Positions 42,860-51,793 of a stretch of 64,000 nt of DNA are shown piece by piece. Numbering within the stretch: the first letter of the stretch is position 1; every line of letters begins with the position of its first letter. A program made the translations under genes and the position numbers. This DNA comes from Haloimpatiens sp042688525 (GTDB lineage Bacteria > Bacillota > Clostridia > Clostridiales > Clostridiaceae): positions 2,976,001 through 3,040,000 of the forward strand of contig NZ_JBHWAB010000001.1 in assembly GCF_042688525.2 (NCBI RefSeq), read 5' to 3'. The notes under the pieces are model-generated. The model was not told the origin of the DNA and did not search any database. It saw only the letters and a list, made by a program, of their open reading frames with translations.

Positions 42860-45043
42860 CTAGTTGACCTCCCAAACAATTTGCAAAACTTTTATCTCAT
42901 TTTTATTGATTTCTAATTCTATATTTATACCACGTTCGTCCCTCTTCCATGATATTTCTCTTTGCTCATAATAGTCTTTTATACTTTTGATATCATACTC
43001 ATTATCTATATAAATTCTTATTTTCTTCTTGCCATTTATAAAGAAAGAATTTATTCTATTTGAATTTACATAATTAGTTATAATAAGCATTTCTTTTTCT
43101 TCATTCTTTAAACTATGAACATCAACTTCTTTTTGAATTCTATTAGTATATTCTGTATAAATGTATGGTCTAATTTTCTCTTGTTTAAATATATCGTCTA
43201 TTATATCCCACATCAAATAAGACTGTTTTTCAAGATAAGCTGCATCTGCATGAGTAGCAAAATATATAGCCGTTCCTTTTCCAAATTTATTTACTGTAGC
43301 AGCTGGTGTATCATCAAAGAACCTAGCAATTACATTTACATTTTCATCTAATATATCTAATCTTTCCTTATGCCAGTAACAATCATAATTTTTATTTTTA
43401 TACGTAGCCTTATAGTCTCCTTTAGCCCAAACTTCTACTGCATTTACCCCAAATACATTTTGAAGATTAAAGCATGGAATCTTGTGATTATACCATCCAT
43501 GTTCTCCGATCATTCCACATCTTGCAGTACCAATTAATATACCGCCATTTTCTACGTATTTTTGTAAATTTTTCGCAGTATTTTCTTTAATCAATGTTAG
43601 AAAAGGCATACATATTGCTTTATAGTCTTTTGCATATCCACTTTCTAAATGTTCAGGTGTTATAAAATCTATATTAAAACCTTTTTCCCAAAATATCCTA
43701 TAAGCCGAACGTATAGCATTTTTTAAAAATTCCTCTTGGCCTACTCCATTTATAACAATTGAATTCTCTTTTGAAGTAAGTATAGCAATATCACCTTTAG
43801 AAGTTCTTGACTTTAATAGATATTCACTATTCTCATCAAGAAATTTACCTATTTTTTCACAACCAATATTTCTATCTGTTTTATTTCCATCTAAATCAAC
43901 AATTCCGCCCCAATGAAGAGGTTGAAAATCCCATTCTCTCCAGCCTTGATATAACATAAATTTAGCATCATGTCCTAAACACTCAAAAGCATTTCTCATT
44001 AAATCACTACTATTTGTATTTCTATCTGGTCCAAGCATCCATCCATTTATAGGGCCACTTTCTAATTCATGAATCCAGTAAGCTTTTCCAAGTGGTTTAG
44101 CTATGCTTTTTGCATGATCAAGAAACAAAGAAGAAAATTCTGGTCTTGATTTTAATTTATCTCCGCTACCTGGATATAAATCATATCCTATATAATCAAC
44201 TTGCTTTGCCATCTCAAATTGATCTAATCCCATTAATGTTCCAAATGCATCAAAAGATTTCATGTAAAAAATATTTGTTGTTGTAGGATGTTTCTCGTCC
44301 ATTGACTTAACAATATGATTTTGCCATTTTATAAAGTTAGTGAAATTATCCATCCAGAACAATCTCCAGTCCAACCATCTTGTAACAGAACTCCATGCAG
44401 TTGGTTTTACATAAGGTGGCTCCACTTGACTCCATTTAGTACAAACTGTATTTGTAGCACTCCATCTCCAAGCATAATTTAAACTATCTAAAGTTTTATA
44501 TTTTTCCTTCATCCAATGTCTAAATTTATTTTTAGAATGCTCACAATAACAATATATATCTAATCCCCCATTTTCAAGAGGCATAAATGGAAATCCAACT
44601 TCATTATGAAGTTGATATGAATCTAATGCATTATGATTTTTATATCTCTCAACTAATGTCCTTATATATCTTTCTGCTTCTTTTAAATAACCTGGATTAT
44701 CAATACAAGCCCAAGTATAAGAAACATTATTATGATATTGCTTACCTGAGTTGCTAAGTATATTTGAATCAGGATATTTTTCATGAATCCAATAAGGAGG
44801 TGATGCCGTTCCTGTACCTAATAAAATTTTCATATCTAATTCTTCGCATAAATCAAAGAATTCATCTAAAAAATCAAAATTAAATTTACCTTCTTCAGGC
44901 TCAATTCTATCCCATGTATTAAAAAGCTCTGCAGTTCTTACTATGTTTATTCCAGCCTCTTTCATAAGCAATAAATCTTTTTTCCATTCACTTTTGTCAT
45001 GTATTAACGGATAATATCCTCCACCATATGGATATTTATTCAT
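42860..45043 (-). CDS. GH42-family glycoside hydrolase (beta-galactosidase-like)
   Basis: About 727 residues. The barrel has the GH42 layout: GGGYYPLIHDKSEWKKDLLLMKEAGINIVRTAE at the start, GTGTASPPYWIHEKYPD (about 75), the acid/base pair QLHNEVG (Asn-Glu, about 145) and the nucleophile region WIHELESGPINGWM (about 305). A Rossmann-like trimerisation domain follows (ITPEHLESGYAKDYKAICMPFLTLI, about 470 on) and then a small beta domain. No signal peptide, so it acts on glycosides inside the cell, most likely beta-galactosides or similar. Several ATGs crowd the start; AGGAGAGG fits ATG 45043 best. Confidence 0.85.
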   Translation of the reverse strand: MNKYPYGGGYYPLIHDKSEWKKDLLLMKEAGINIVRTAELFNTWDRIEPEEGKFNFDFLDEFFDLCEELDMKILLGTGTASPPYWIHEKYPDSNILSNSGKQYHNNVSYTWACIDNPGYLKEAERYIRTLVERYKNHNALDSYQLHNEVGFPFMPLENGGLDIYCYCEHSKNKFRHWMKEKYKTLDSLNYAWRWSATNTVCTKWSQVEPPYVKPTAWSSVTRWLDWRLFWMDNFTNFIKWQNHIVKSMDEKHPTTTNIFYMKSFDAFGTLMGLDQFEMAKQVDYIGYDLYPGSGDKLKSRPEFSSLFLDHAKSIAKPLGKAYWIHELESGPINGWMLGPDRNTNSSDLMRNAFECLGHDAKFMLYQGWREWDFQPLHWGGIVDLDGNKTDRNIGCEKIGKFLDENSEYLLKSRTSKGDIAILTSKENSIVINGVGQEEFLKNAIRSAYRIFWEKGFNIDFITPEHLESGYAKDYKAICMPFLTLIKENTAKNLQKYVENGGILIGTARCGMIGEHGWYNHKIPCFNLQNVFGVNAVEVWAKGDYKATYKNKNYDCYWHKERLDILDENVNVIARFFDDTPAATVNKFGKGTAIYFATHADAAYLEKQSYLMWDIIDDIFKQEKIRPYIYTEYTNRIQKEVDVHSLKNEEKEMLIITNYVNSNRINSFFINGKKKIRIYIDNEYDIKSIKDYYEQREISWKRDERGINIELEINKNEIKVLQIVWEVN

Positions 45044-45066
45044 AGTCATCACCTCTCCTATCTGTT

Positions 45067-46413
45067 CTATTCCTTACATAAAATAGCTTCAATATTCATC
45101 CATTTACATAAAACTTCTAATTTATCAACAATATCTTCATATACTATGGAGTAATGGTGTTCAATTCCATTTTCAACTATACATCTCAATAACTTTTCAT
45201 TATCTGCATCAAATTTTATATCTGCTTGATTTCCTGTTAAAACTCTATCTTCTTTTACTCCTGTTCCAGGTGCTATTAATAACTTATATTTTTCATCGTC
45301 TTCCTTAAACTTACACATTACAAGTCTTCCTTTATTCATCTCAAATTCAACAGACATTCCAATTCCGTTTTTTATAGTAGGATGCTGCGTAAATTCAATT
45401 TTCTTTTCATCACAAGCTAATTTGTATGGAGCACAACCACAATGCCAAAGTTTCACTGTTCCGTTATCATTAACATTTACCAAATCAGCAAAGAAAACAG
45501 ACTTATCTGTAAGAATATTCTGAATATACATTGTGACAAGACCTGGTATGTCACCTTCACAAGATGCCATAATCCCTTCTGAATTGAATTTTGATAACAC
45601 TGTACAAGGAGCAAAATTATATAAACTTTGCATTTCTGGCCAACACTTAATAGTAAATGCTTGTACATTGTTAGATTTTATAAACTTTTTAATTGCTAAG
45701 TATACCCTAGCTGTTTTTTCTAATGCTTCACTACTTGATGTCACCCTGCCAGTTTTATTTATTTCCTCTACTACCTCTTTTATAATGGCTTCATCTAATT
45801 CTTTTACATCATTCAAAAGTTGTGCTAAAGAATAATATACAATCTCTGGCCCTATTTCTTTTCTAAATCTCAATTCATCCACATTTGATAAATAGAACCC
45901 AGGTGCTCTTCCCCCTATGATACAAAACTTTGAATTTCTAAGTTTTTTGTTAACTTTTAATGCTTCTATATTATCCTTTATTCCCTTTTGAACTTTTGCA
46001 TCTTCTACATTACCAAAAACATAGTTAAATGAAACCTTATACTTATATAAAAAACTTGTAAACATATTAAAAGCTGTCATAGAATTTAATGCTATATATT
46101 TAAATTCGCCTGCCTTAGGCTCTGGTAATCCCCAAAGTAATATAGGAGTATCTTTTAAATTTTCAATAATCTTTATTATGTGATTTCCATCAGAAAAAGT
46201 TCCATTTTGAATTATAAGCAAATCTATATTTTTCAATTTCATATCTTGTACAACTTTATTTGTAACTGATGCATCCACAATAACTTCATCATGAGAAATT
46301 AAGTTTATATCCTCTTTTTTTAACAGTTCTATAGATTTATCTAGAGTCTTTTTTGCAATATCCACTCTGAAATTTGGATATCCAAAGCAAATTAATCCAA
46401 CATTTAGCTTCAT
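45067..46413 (-). CDS. L-fucose/L-arabinose-isomerase family protein
   Basis: About 448 residues, shorter than classic fucose isomerase (about 590). The fold family is suggested by the N-terminal VGLICFGYPNFRVDIAKKTLDKSIELL, LLIIQNGTFSDGNHI, ILLWGLPEPKAGEFKYIALNSMTAF and a C-terminal IEHHYSIVYEDIV with the metal/substrate His. TIKCWPEMQSLYNFAPCTVLSKFNSEGIMASCEGDIPG near 270 is the strongly conserved metal-site segment. It likely interconverts an aldose and ketose. Short members of this family isomerise varied sugars, including sulfoquinovose, so the substrate is uncertain. The ATG overlaps the aldolase stop by four bases. Confidence 0.75.
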   Translation of the reverse strand: MKLNVGLICFGYPNFRVDIAKKTLDKSIELLKKEDINLISHDEVIVDASVTNKVVQDMKLKNIDLLIIQNGTFSDGNHIIKIIENLKDTPILLWGLPEPKAGEFKYIALNSMTAFNMFTSFLYKYKVSFNYVFGNVEDAKVQKGIKDNIEALKVNKKLRNSKFCIIGGRAPGFYLSNVDELRFRKEIGPEIVYYSLAQLLNDVKELDEAIIKEVVEEINKTGRVTSSSEALEKTARVYLAIKKFIKSNNVQAFTIKCWPEMQSLYNFAPCTVLSKFNSEGIMASCEGDIPGLVTMYIQNILTDKSVFFADLVNVNDNGTVKLWHCGCAPYKLACDEKKIEFTQHPTIKNGIGMSVEFEMNKGRLVMCKFKEDDEKYKLLIAPGTGVKEDRVLTGNQADIKFDADNEKLLRCIVENGIEHHYSIVYEDIVDKLEVLCKWMNIEAILCKE

Positions 46414-47267
46414 ATTCTCCCCTCCGCCATACATACTTTTATTTTTTCCTCAACCTTAGCCATCATAGCTTGTCTTGCTTTTTCTATAGCGGACATCATA
46501 TAAATTCCTTCATTCTCTAAAACTTGGTTTTTAAATGCATTTGTAAACTCATTATCTATTTCTGTGAAAAAATTAACTTTAGATATACCAAGTTTTACTG
46601 ATTTTTGTATATCTTCACAAGGTATACCTGTACCACCATGAAGCACCATAGGAATATCTATGCTTTCTTTAAGTTCTCTTAATCTATCAAAATCCAATTT
46701 AGGTTTTCCTTTGTAAAATCCATGTGCATTTCCTATTGATACTGCTAATGCATCTACTTTAGTTTTACTTACAAAATCTTTTGCAAGATGAACATCTGTG
46801 TATATAGCTGTATCGCCTTCATTACTTTGACTTGCTTCATTTCCCATTATCTTTCCTAGTTCTGCTTCCACACTAATATTTAACTTACTGCAAATATCAG
46901 TAACTAATTTTGTATTCTTAACATTTTCTTCATATGAAAGCTTTGAACCATCAAACATAATAGAAGTAAAACCACCCTTTATTGCTTCATAACAATACTG
47001 TAAAGATTCTGAATGATCTTCATGTATAGCACATTTTCCATCATAACTTTTAGAAAAAATCTTTATGATATCTACTATCTGTTCATAGTTTATATTTTGA
47101 TTTTCAAGCTGCATAGGTGCTACCTGTAATATTATAGGAGATTTCATATCGCTTGCCTTTTCCATCACTGCCATTACTGTTTCCATGTTACTAACATTTA
47201 TAGCTGGCACAGCATATCCCTTTTTATAAGCATCTACTAGTAATTCCTTCATTGATACAATATCCAT
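46410..47267 (-). CDS. Class II (zinc) fructose-bisphosphate-type aldolase
   Basis: 285 residues, the size of GatY/KbaY/FbaA. Zinc ligands in AIHEDHS (about 82), the Glu-rich VEAELGKIMG (about 133), SIGNAHG (about 178) and VLHGGTGIP (about 208), plus the phosphate-binding KVNFFTEID, are all present. These enzymes split ketose phosphates or bisphosphates to dihydroxyacetone phosphate and an aldehyde; related enzymes use unphosphorylated ketoses. Together with DhaK/DhaL next to it, an origin of dihydroxyacetone or its phosphate in this operon is plausible. Confidence 0.87.
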   Translation of the reverse strand: MDIVSMKELLVDAYKKGYAVPAINVSNMETVMAVMEKASDMKSPIILQVAPMQLENQNINYEQIVDIIKIFSKSYDGKCAIHEDHSESLQYCYEAIKGGFTSIMFDGSKLSYEENVKNTKLVTDICSKLNISVEAELGKIMGNEASQSNEGDTAIYTDVHLAKDFVSKTKVDALAVSIGNAHGFYKGKPKLDFDRLRELKESIDIPMVLHGGTGIPCEDIQKSVKLGISKVNFFTEIDNEFTNAFKNQVLENEGIYMMSAIEKARQAMMAKVEEKIKVCMAEGRI

Positions 47268-47365
47268 AAGTATTCCTCCAATTAACTTTATTTATCCGAT
47301 GTCTACTTTATCCTCTAAAGAAGGCAAGTTAAGCAGTGCTGCCACCTTTGATAATTTTAACTAAC

Positions 47366-47395
47366 CTTCAAATGGAGTATAAACTCCACCTGAAG
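47366..47395 (-). promoter_or_regulatory. Intercistronic stem-loop between dhaK and aldolase genes
   Basis: TTCA-TGGAGT pairs with ACTCCA-TGAA, interrupted by a two-by-two internal loop, just after the dhaK stop. It is not followed by a clean T run, so it may mark mRNA processing or partial termination within the operon. Confidence 0.4.
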
Positions 47396-47407
47396 ATAAG
47401 TTTCATT

Positions 47408-48406
47408 TTATGGCAATAACTTAGGAAAACATGGTGCATCTGTTTCTTTAGCCCAAAGCCTTTTTAATTCTTCATCCATTTTACAAAATGATAATGCTAT
47501 TCCACCCATCTCTTGAGTTGTTATAAAACTTCCTACTGCTGGCTTAAAGGTTTTAATTCCTTTTGAAGATAAAAACTTATTAACTTCATTGTAAAAAATC
47601 ATAAGTTCCATATAAGTTGTTTGTCCGCATCCATTAACAATAACAGCTACTTCATCACCTTCTACATAAGGCTTGTCTTCAATTAATTTATTACACATTA
47701 CCTCTACAATTTTTGAAGCTTTACCAACTTTAATAGTATGTGCTGCTGCTTCTCCATGTACTCCCATACCAATTTCCATTTCATCTGGTTCAATTTCAAA
47801 CATCTTTTTGCCTGTTATAGGAGATGTACCTGGAATTGTTGCAACTGTTAATGTTCTTGTATTATCTCTTACCTTCTCTGCCATCTTTACAACTTTATCA
47901 ATAGAATGTCCTTCTTCTGCATAGCTTCCTGTTATTTTATAATTAAATAGTGTTCCTGCTGTACCTCTTCTTTCCTCTTCCTCACCTTTTGGTGCTGAAG
48001 CTATATCATCATATAAAATAACACCTTTTGTATTTATATCATCTTCTTCTGCCATATCTATAGCCATTTTGGAGTTTATAACATCACCTGCATGGTTTGA
48101 TATCAAAACAACTACTCCCATTCCTGTATCTGCCTCTTCTATAGCCTCTAGAATAGTATCTGGACCTGGCGCTGCAAAAATACCACCATATGCATTGCAA
48201 TCTAACATATTATTACCTACAAATCCTATGCATGCTGGCTCATGCCCTGAACCATTTCCAATTATCACTCCAACTTTTTCTTTTTTATTTTTTACTGCAA
48301 TAACATTTGCTCCTTTTAATTTCTTTAATCTATCTTTATATACATCAACATATCCTTCAATGGTTTCCTTAACCATATCTTCAGGTTCATTCATAAACTT
48401 TTTCAT
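47408..48406 (-). CDS. dhaK: Dihydroxyacetone kinase subunit DhaK-like
   Basis: 332 residues, the size of DhaK. GNGSGHEP (about 51), GPDTILEAIE (about 80), SNHAGDVIN (about 103) and the substrate-binding His in GMGVHGEAAAHT (about 216) are conserved, so the hemiaminal-forming His is present. DhaK binds the ketone; DhaL binds the nucleotide. No DhaM is encoded here, so the pair may use ATP directly or borrow a DhaM from elsewhere. Two-subunit homologues are also known to act on other ketoses such as erythrulose, so dihydroxyacetone is not certain. GGAG lies seven bases before the ATG. Confidence 0.87.
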   Translation of the reverse strand: MKKFMNEPEDMVKETIEGYVDVYKDRLKKLKGANVIAVKNKKEKVGVIIGNGSGHEPACIGFVGNNMLDCNAYGGIFAAPGPDTILEAIEEADTGMGVVVLISNHAGDVINSKMAIDMAEEDDINTKGVILYDDIASAPKGEEEERRGTAGTLFNYKITGSYAEEGHSIDKVVKMAEKVRDNTRTLTVATIPGTSPITGKKMFEIEPDEMEIGMGVHGEAAAHTIKVGKASKIVEVMCNKLIEDKPYVEGDEVAVIVNGCGQTTYMELMIFYNEVNKFLSSKGIKTFKPAVGSFITTQEMGGIALSFCKMDEELKRLWAKETDAPCFPKLLP

Positions 48407-48523
48407 GCTATCACTCCTAACTTTTGACTACAGAAATTAACAACTTTAATTATGATAAATATTATTAAGTTATATTATTTATTACCAAATATTCTATAAT
48501 ATCTTTTAAATTTTCTGAATATT

Positions 48524-49156
48524 TTACTTGTCTATATATTTATTAAATGTCTTAATTAAATAATAGAAAGACGTTGCTCCTGCATCTTGATGCCCTATGG
48601 CCTTTTCTTGAAGAAATTTTGATCTACCTCTCTTTGCAATTAATGGAATAGTAGATTTTACACCCTCATCTGCTTTTTTCTCTGCTAATTCCATTGCTTC
48701 TTTTAATGATAAATTATTTTTTAATGATTCTTTTAAGCTTTCTACTGTTGGGGCTATTGCATCAACCATAGTTTTGTCCCCAACCTTAGCTCCACCTAAT
48801 TCCATAATTTTATTTTGAGCACCTTCAAAACCATTAACTATATTACATAGTCCAATTTCTTCTTCACCTTTACAAGCTTTTGCAATCTCTGTAAAAACAC
48901 TTCCAAATAACGGACCAATTGCTCCTCCTAATTCTGCGATTAAAGCTCTACCAAATTTTTTAAAATATCCATTTACATCTTCATCTAAATCACTTATTTT
49001 TTCTGCTCCTGCTTTAAAACCTCTTGCCATTGTTACTCCGTGATCTCCATCACCAATAACTGAATCATATTCTGAAAGTTCCTCCATTTTTTCTTGAAAA
49101 ACTTTACTTAACACTAATAATAATTCTTTTACTTCTTTAGGTTTTAATGTGTTCAT
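48524..49156 (-). CDS. dhaL: Dihydroxyacetone kinase subunit DhaL-like
   Basis: About 210 residues. The nucleotide/Mg site DGDHGVTMARGF (three Asp, about 38) and the GHQDAGATS segment near the C-terminus identify DhaL. ATG 49156 has GGAGG seven bases upstream; a GTG/ATG further up is less likely. It lies 117 bases before dhaK on the same strand, the reverse of the usual K-L order. Confidence 0.87.
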   Translation of the reverse strand: MNTLKPKEVKELLLVLSKVFQEKMEELSEYDSVIGDGDHGVTMARGFKAGAEKISDLDEDVNGYFKKFGRALIAELGGAIGPLFGSVFTEIAKACKGEEEIGLCNIVNGFEGAQNKIMELGGAKVGDKTMVDAIAPTVESLKESLKNNLSLKEAMELAEKKADEGVKSTIPLIAKRGRSKFLQEKAIGHQDAGATSFYYLIKTFNKYIDK

Positions 49157-49213
49157 AATCATTCCTCCATCCATTTCAGCGTATACACATTAATGTTCCT
49201 TATTTGATTTTCA

Positions 49214-50056
49214 CTACTCGCTTGTCAATTTCCTCATAAATTCGAATCCTTCTTTTACAGCAGTATATCTATCCTTTTCAATTTCTCTCCATATACATAC
49301 ATCTTTTCCCACTTCACAATTTGGTACAACAAAATTTTCTAGAGTAATCCATCTTGTATATTCTATTTTTCTTAAAGCACTTATTACAGATTTCCAATCT
49401 ATTTGACCAGTGCCTGGAACTCCTCTAGTATTTTCACAAAAGTGAACATGATATATATTTTTGCCGCCTTCAATTATAGCTTCATGAAGGTTATTTTCTT
49501 CTATATGAGAATGGAATGTATCAAAATGAAGTTTTACATTTTCACATCCTATTTCATCAATTATTTTATTTCCTTCTTTAACAGTATTAAGAAAATAACT
49601 TTCATACCTATTTAATATTTCAAGAGCTAAAGTTACACCTTTATCTTTTGCATATACTGCTGCCTTTTGTAAATTTTCTATGCTGTATTTTATACTTTCC
49701 ACAGCTTCTATTCTAGACTTTTTCATACCCCAAGGAGCATAAAGTACTCCTCCTAAACAATCACTTTCTAATTCATTACATATATCTATACATTTTTTTA
49801 AATGTTCTAATCCTTTAATTCTTACTTCTTTATCTACAGACGATATATCTATAGCTGGATTTAATCCTGTTCCACATGTACACATTAAATTATTTTCTTT
49901 TAACAATTTTTTTGCTTTTTTCACTTGAAATTCAAAAGGATCAACTAAAGGAATTTCAACCCCTTCATATCCAATATCAGAAGCTATTTTTACATATCTT
50001 AAAACATCTTCTTCCCAACTTGTTGTAAATGTTGAAAGATGAATTCCTAATTTCAA
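49214..50056 (-). CDS. Ketose 3-epimerase-like TIM-barrel protein
   Basis: About 280 residues of the xylose-isomerase-like TIM barrel. The metal site of the tagatose/allulose 3-epimerase group is visible: Glu in ALEILNRYESY (about 145), Asp in KLHFDTFHSHIEEN (about 180), His in YHVHFCENTRGVPGTGQIDW (about 205) and Glu in WITLENF (about 240). It would epimerise a free ketose at C3, which fits a pathway for a rare sugar. TTG 50056 is the likely start, with GGGGAG seven bases upstream. Confidence 0.82.
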   Translation of the reverse strand: MKLGIHLSTFTTSWEEDVLRYVKIASDIGYEGVEIPLVDPFEFQVKKAKKLLKENNLMCTCGTGLNPAIDISSVDKEVRIKGLEHLKKCIDICNELESDCLGGVLYAPWGMKKSRIEAVESIKYSIENLQKAAVYAKDKGVTLALEILNRYESYFLNTVKEGNKIIDEIGCENVKLHFDTFHSHIEENNLHEAIIEGGKNIYHVHFCENTRGVPGTGQIDWKSVISALRKIEYTRWITLENFVVPNCEVGKDVCIWREIEKDRYTAVKEGFEFMRKLTSE

Positions 50057-50122
50057 ATTAACTCTCCCCTTTAAATTTGGTTTGCAGTACAAACCTTCTT
50101 CAAATTTTAGCTTTACTTATGG

Positions 50123-51421
50123 TTATGCACCTAGTCCAAGTAACTTCATAATATTTCCTACTATAATAGCCCATAGTGAGAAATCATTACCTCCAAATGC
50201 TTGAACAAAATCAGAAACTGTATGTTGTAATATTGGTATTGACAATGCTTCTAATGCTATTAATGCTACACCACATACCACACTAGCTATTATTGCTCCT
50301 CGTCTTCCTCCTGTGGCATTTGCAAATACCGCTGCAGGTGCTACATCAAAGAAACATGCAACAGTTAAAGGAATTACTGCATAACCAAATGCTCCTGTAG
50401 ATGCAAATACTACTATAGCAATAACACTTGATATCATACTCACTACAAAACCTATAAGAACAGCATTAGGTGCATATGGGAATATCATAGGACAATCAAG
50501 AGCTGGTATTGCATCTGGTATAACTTTATCTGCAATTCCCTTGAAGGCTGGAATTATTTCACCAAGCATTAATCTTACACCTGTAAGTAATATTGTAAGA
50601 CCTGCTCCAAAAGTTAATCCTTGTATCATTGCGTATACAATCATATTAGCTATAATATCATTTCCTGGTCCAAAAGCTTCTGCTCTAACTGATGAGCCAA
50701 TTATTAATCCTACAACTACATATACTATAAACATTACAAGACCTGTAGTAATTGTTGTTTCTCTTAAGAATTGTAATGACTTAGGTATACGCATATCTTC
50801 AGTAGATTTTTCTTTATTACCAAACCATTTACCTATATATGCTCCTAATAAACTTAATCCAACAGTAGTATGTCCTATTGTAAATGAATCATCTCCTGTT
50901 ACCTTTTTTACAAAAGGTCTTATTAATGCTGGGGATATAATTATATAAAGTGATAATAGTACTGTAGCAAATATTATTAATGTAGTTCCTTTTAATGAAC
51001 CTTCAACTCCTACAGCTACAAATATAAATGACATCCAAAAGAAGATATGACCTGTTAAAAAGATATTTTTAAGTTTAGTAAATCTAGCCACAATAAGATT
51101 GATAACAAAGGCTAAAACCATAACCAATCCAATTGTTGATCCATACATTTCTACAAACTTACTAAATCCCATTGGATTAATAGCATTGCTTGCTGGAATT
51201 GAATACAACTTAGCAAAAGCTTTTGCTACAGGATCGATTGACGCAACTATTATGTCAACTGCTTTCATAAGAACGATAACACCAATTATTGTCTTACAGG
51301 TACCTTTTACTATTTCACTAAAGCTTTTTCTTTGAAGTAACAGTCCTATAAGTGCAATAATTCCTAAAAATAATGGTGGCTGCCTAAAGATTTGATTAAC
51401 TAAAAAATTTAAAAATTGCAT
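50123..51421 (-). CDS. PTS EIIC, ascorbate/UlaA (SgaT) family
   Basis: 432 residues and about 11-12 membrane segments, with the UlaA start FLNFLVNQIFRQPPLFLGIIALIGLLLQRK and the internal TIGHTTVGLSLLGAYIGKWFG and GEIIPAFKGIADKVIPDAIPALDCPMIFPYAPNAVLIGF motifs. UlaA takes L-ascorbate in E. coli, but relatives transport other substrates. EIIB is encoded 64 bases upstream, and EIIA is part of the PRD activator. GGGGG is nine bases upstream of the ATG. Confidence 0.88.
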   Translation of the reverse strand: MQFLNFLVNQIFRQPPLFLGIIALIGLLLQRKSFSEIVKGTCKTIIGVIVLMKAVDIIVASIDPVAKAFAKLYSIPASNAINPMGFSKFVEMYGSTIGLVMVLAFVINLIVARFTKLKNIFLTGHIFFWMSFIFVAVGVEGSLKGTTLIIFATVLLSLYIIISPALIRPFVKKVTGDDSFTIGHTTVGLSLLGAYIGKWFGNKEKSTEDMRIPKSLQFLRETTITTGLVMFIVYVVVGLIIGSSVRAEAFGPGNDIIANMIVYAMIQGLTFGAGLTILLTGVRLMLGEIIPAFKGIADKVIPDAIPALDCPMIFPYAPNAVLIGFVVSMISSVIAIVVFASTGAFGYAVIPLTVACFFDVAPAAVFANATGGRRGAIIASVVCGVALIALEALSIPILQHTVSDFVQAFGGNDFSLWAIIVGNIMKLLGLGA

Positions 51422-51445
51422 ATTTAAACCCCCTTGTTTTTTGGT

Positions 51446-51481
51446 TAGGCTATGTTAATTATTTATTTTTAACACAGCCTA
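51446..51481 (-). promoter_or_regulatory. Intercistronic stem-loop between EIIB and EIIC genes
   Basis: TAGGCTGTGTTAA pairs with TTAACATAGCCTA, with one mismatch, in the 64-base gap. In the mRNA direction it is followed by A rather than T, so it is more likely a stabilising or processing element than a terminator. Confidence 0.45.
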
Positions 51482-51485
51482 TTTT

Positions 51486-51776
51486 TTATCCTAATAGTTG
51501 TTGTATAATATTTAATCCTTTTTCTTCTATTTCTTTTTTATTCATAAAATTATCAATTTGAATGACTGGAACACTTACTTCTCCTTCTAATTGTTCATGC
51601 ATTTCTTTAGATGTAAAAATTAAATCACATTCTGTTGATGCAGCTGTAGCAACATCTGCTGTAAATACTTCCGCTTTCATTCCATTTGCTTTTAATACTT
51701 CATCAATCTTCATCTTTAATAACATACTACTTCCTACACCAAATCCACATACAGCCATAATTTTTAAATCTTTCAT
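51486..51776 (-). CDS. PTS EIIB, SgaB/UlaB-like
   Basis: About 96 residues. The phospho-Cys loop MAVCGFGVGSSMLLKMKIDEVL (about residues 7-28) is the classic EIIB motif of the ascorbate/galactitol class. The TECDLIFTSKEMHEQLEG and VPVIQIDNFMNKKEIEEKG segments complete the fold. It receives phosphate from EIIA (probably in the PRD protein) and passes it to the sugar bound to EIIC. ATG 51776 has AAGGAG eight bases upstream. Confidence 0.88.
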   Translation of the reverse strand: MKDLKIMAVCGFGVGSSMLLKMKIDEVLKANGMKAEVFTADVATAASTECDLIFTSKEMHEQLEGEVSVPVIQIDNFMNKKEIEEKGLNIIQQLLG

Positions 51777-51793
51777 GTTTATCACTCCTTATA

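Noticed and set aside
47270..47400. T-box-like stretch (AAAGGTGGCAGCAC) before the aldolase gene
   Set aside because: It lacks the specifier stem and a matching terminator/antiterminator pair, and sits inside a sugar operon. Resemblance is limited to one short motif.
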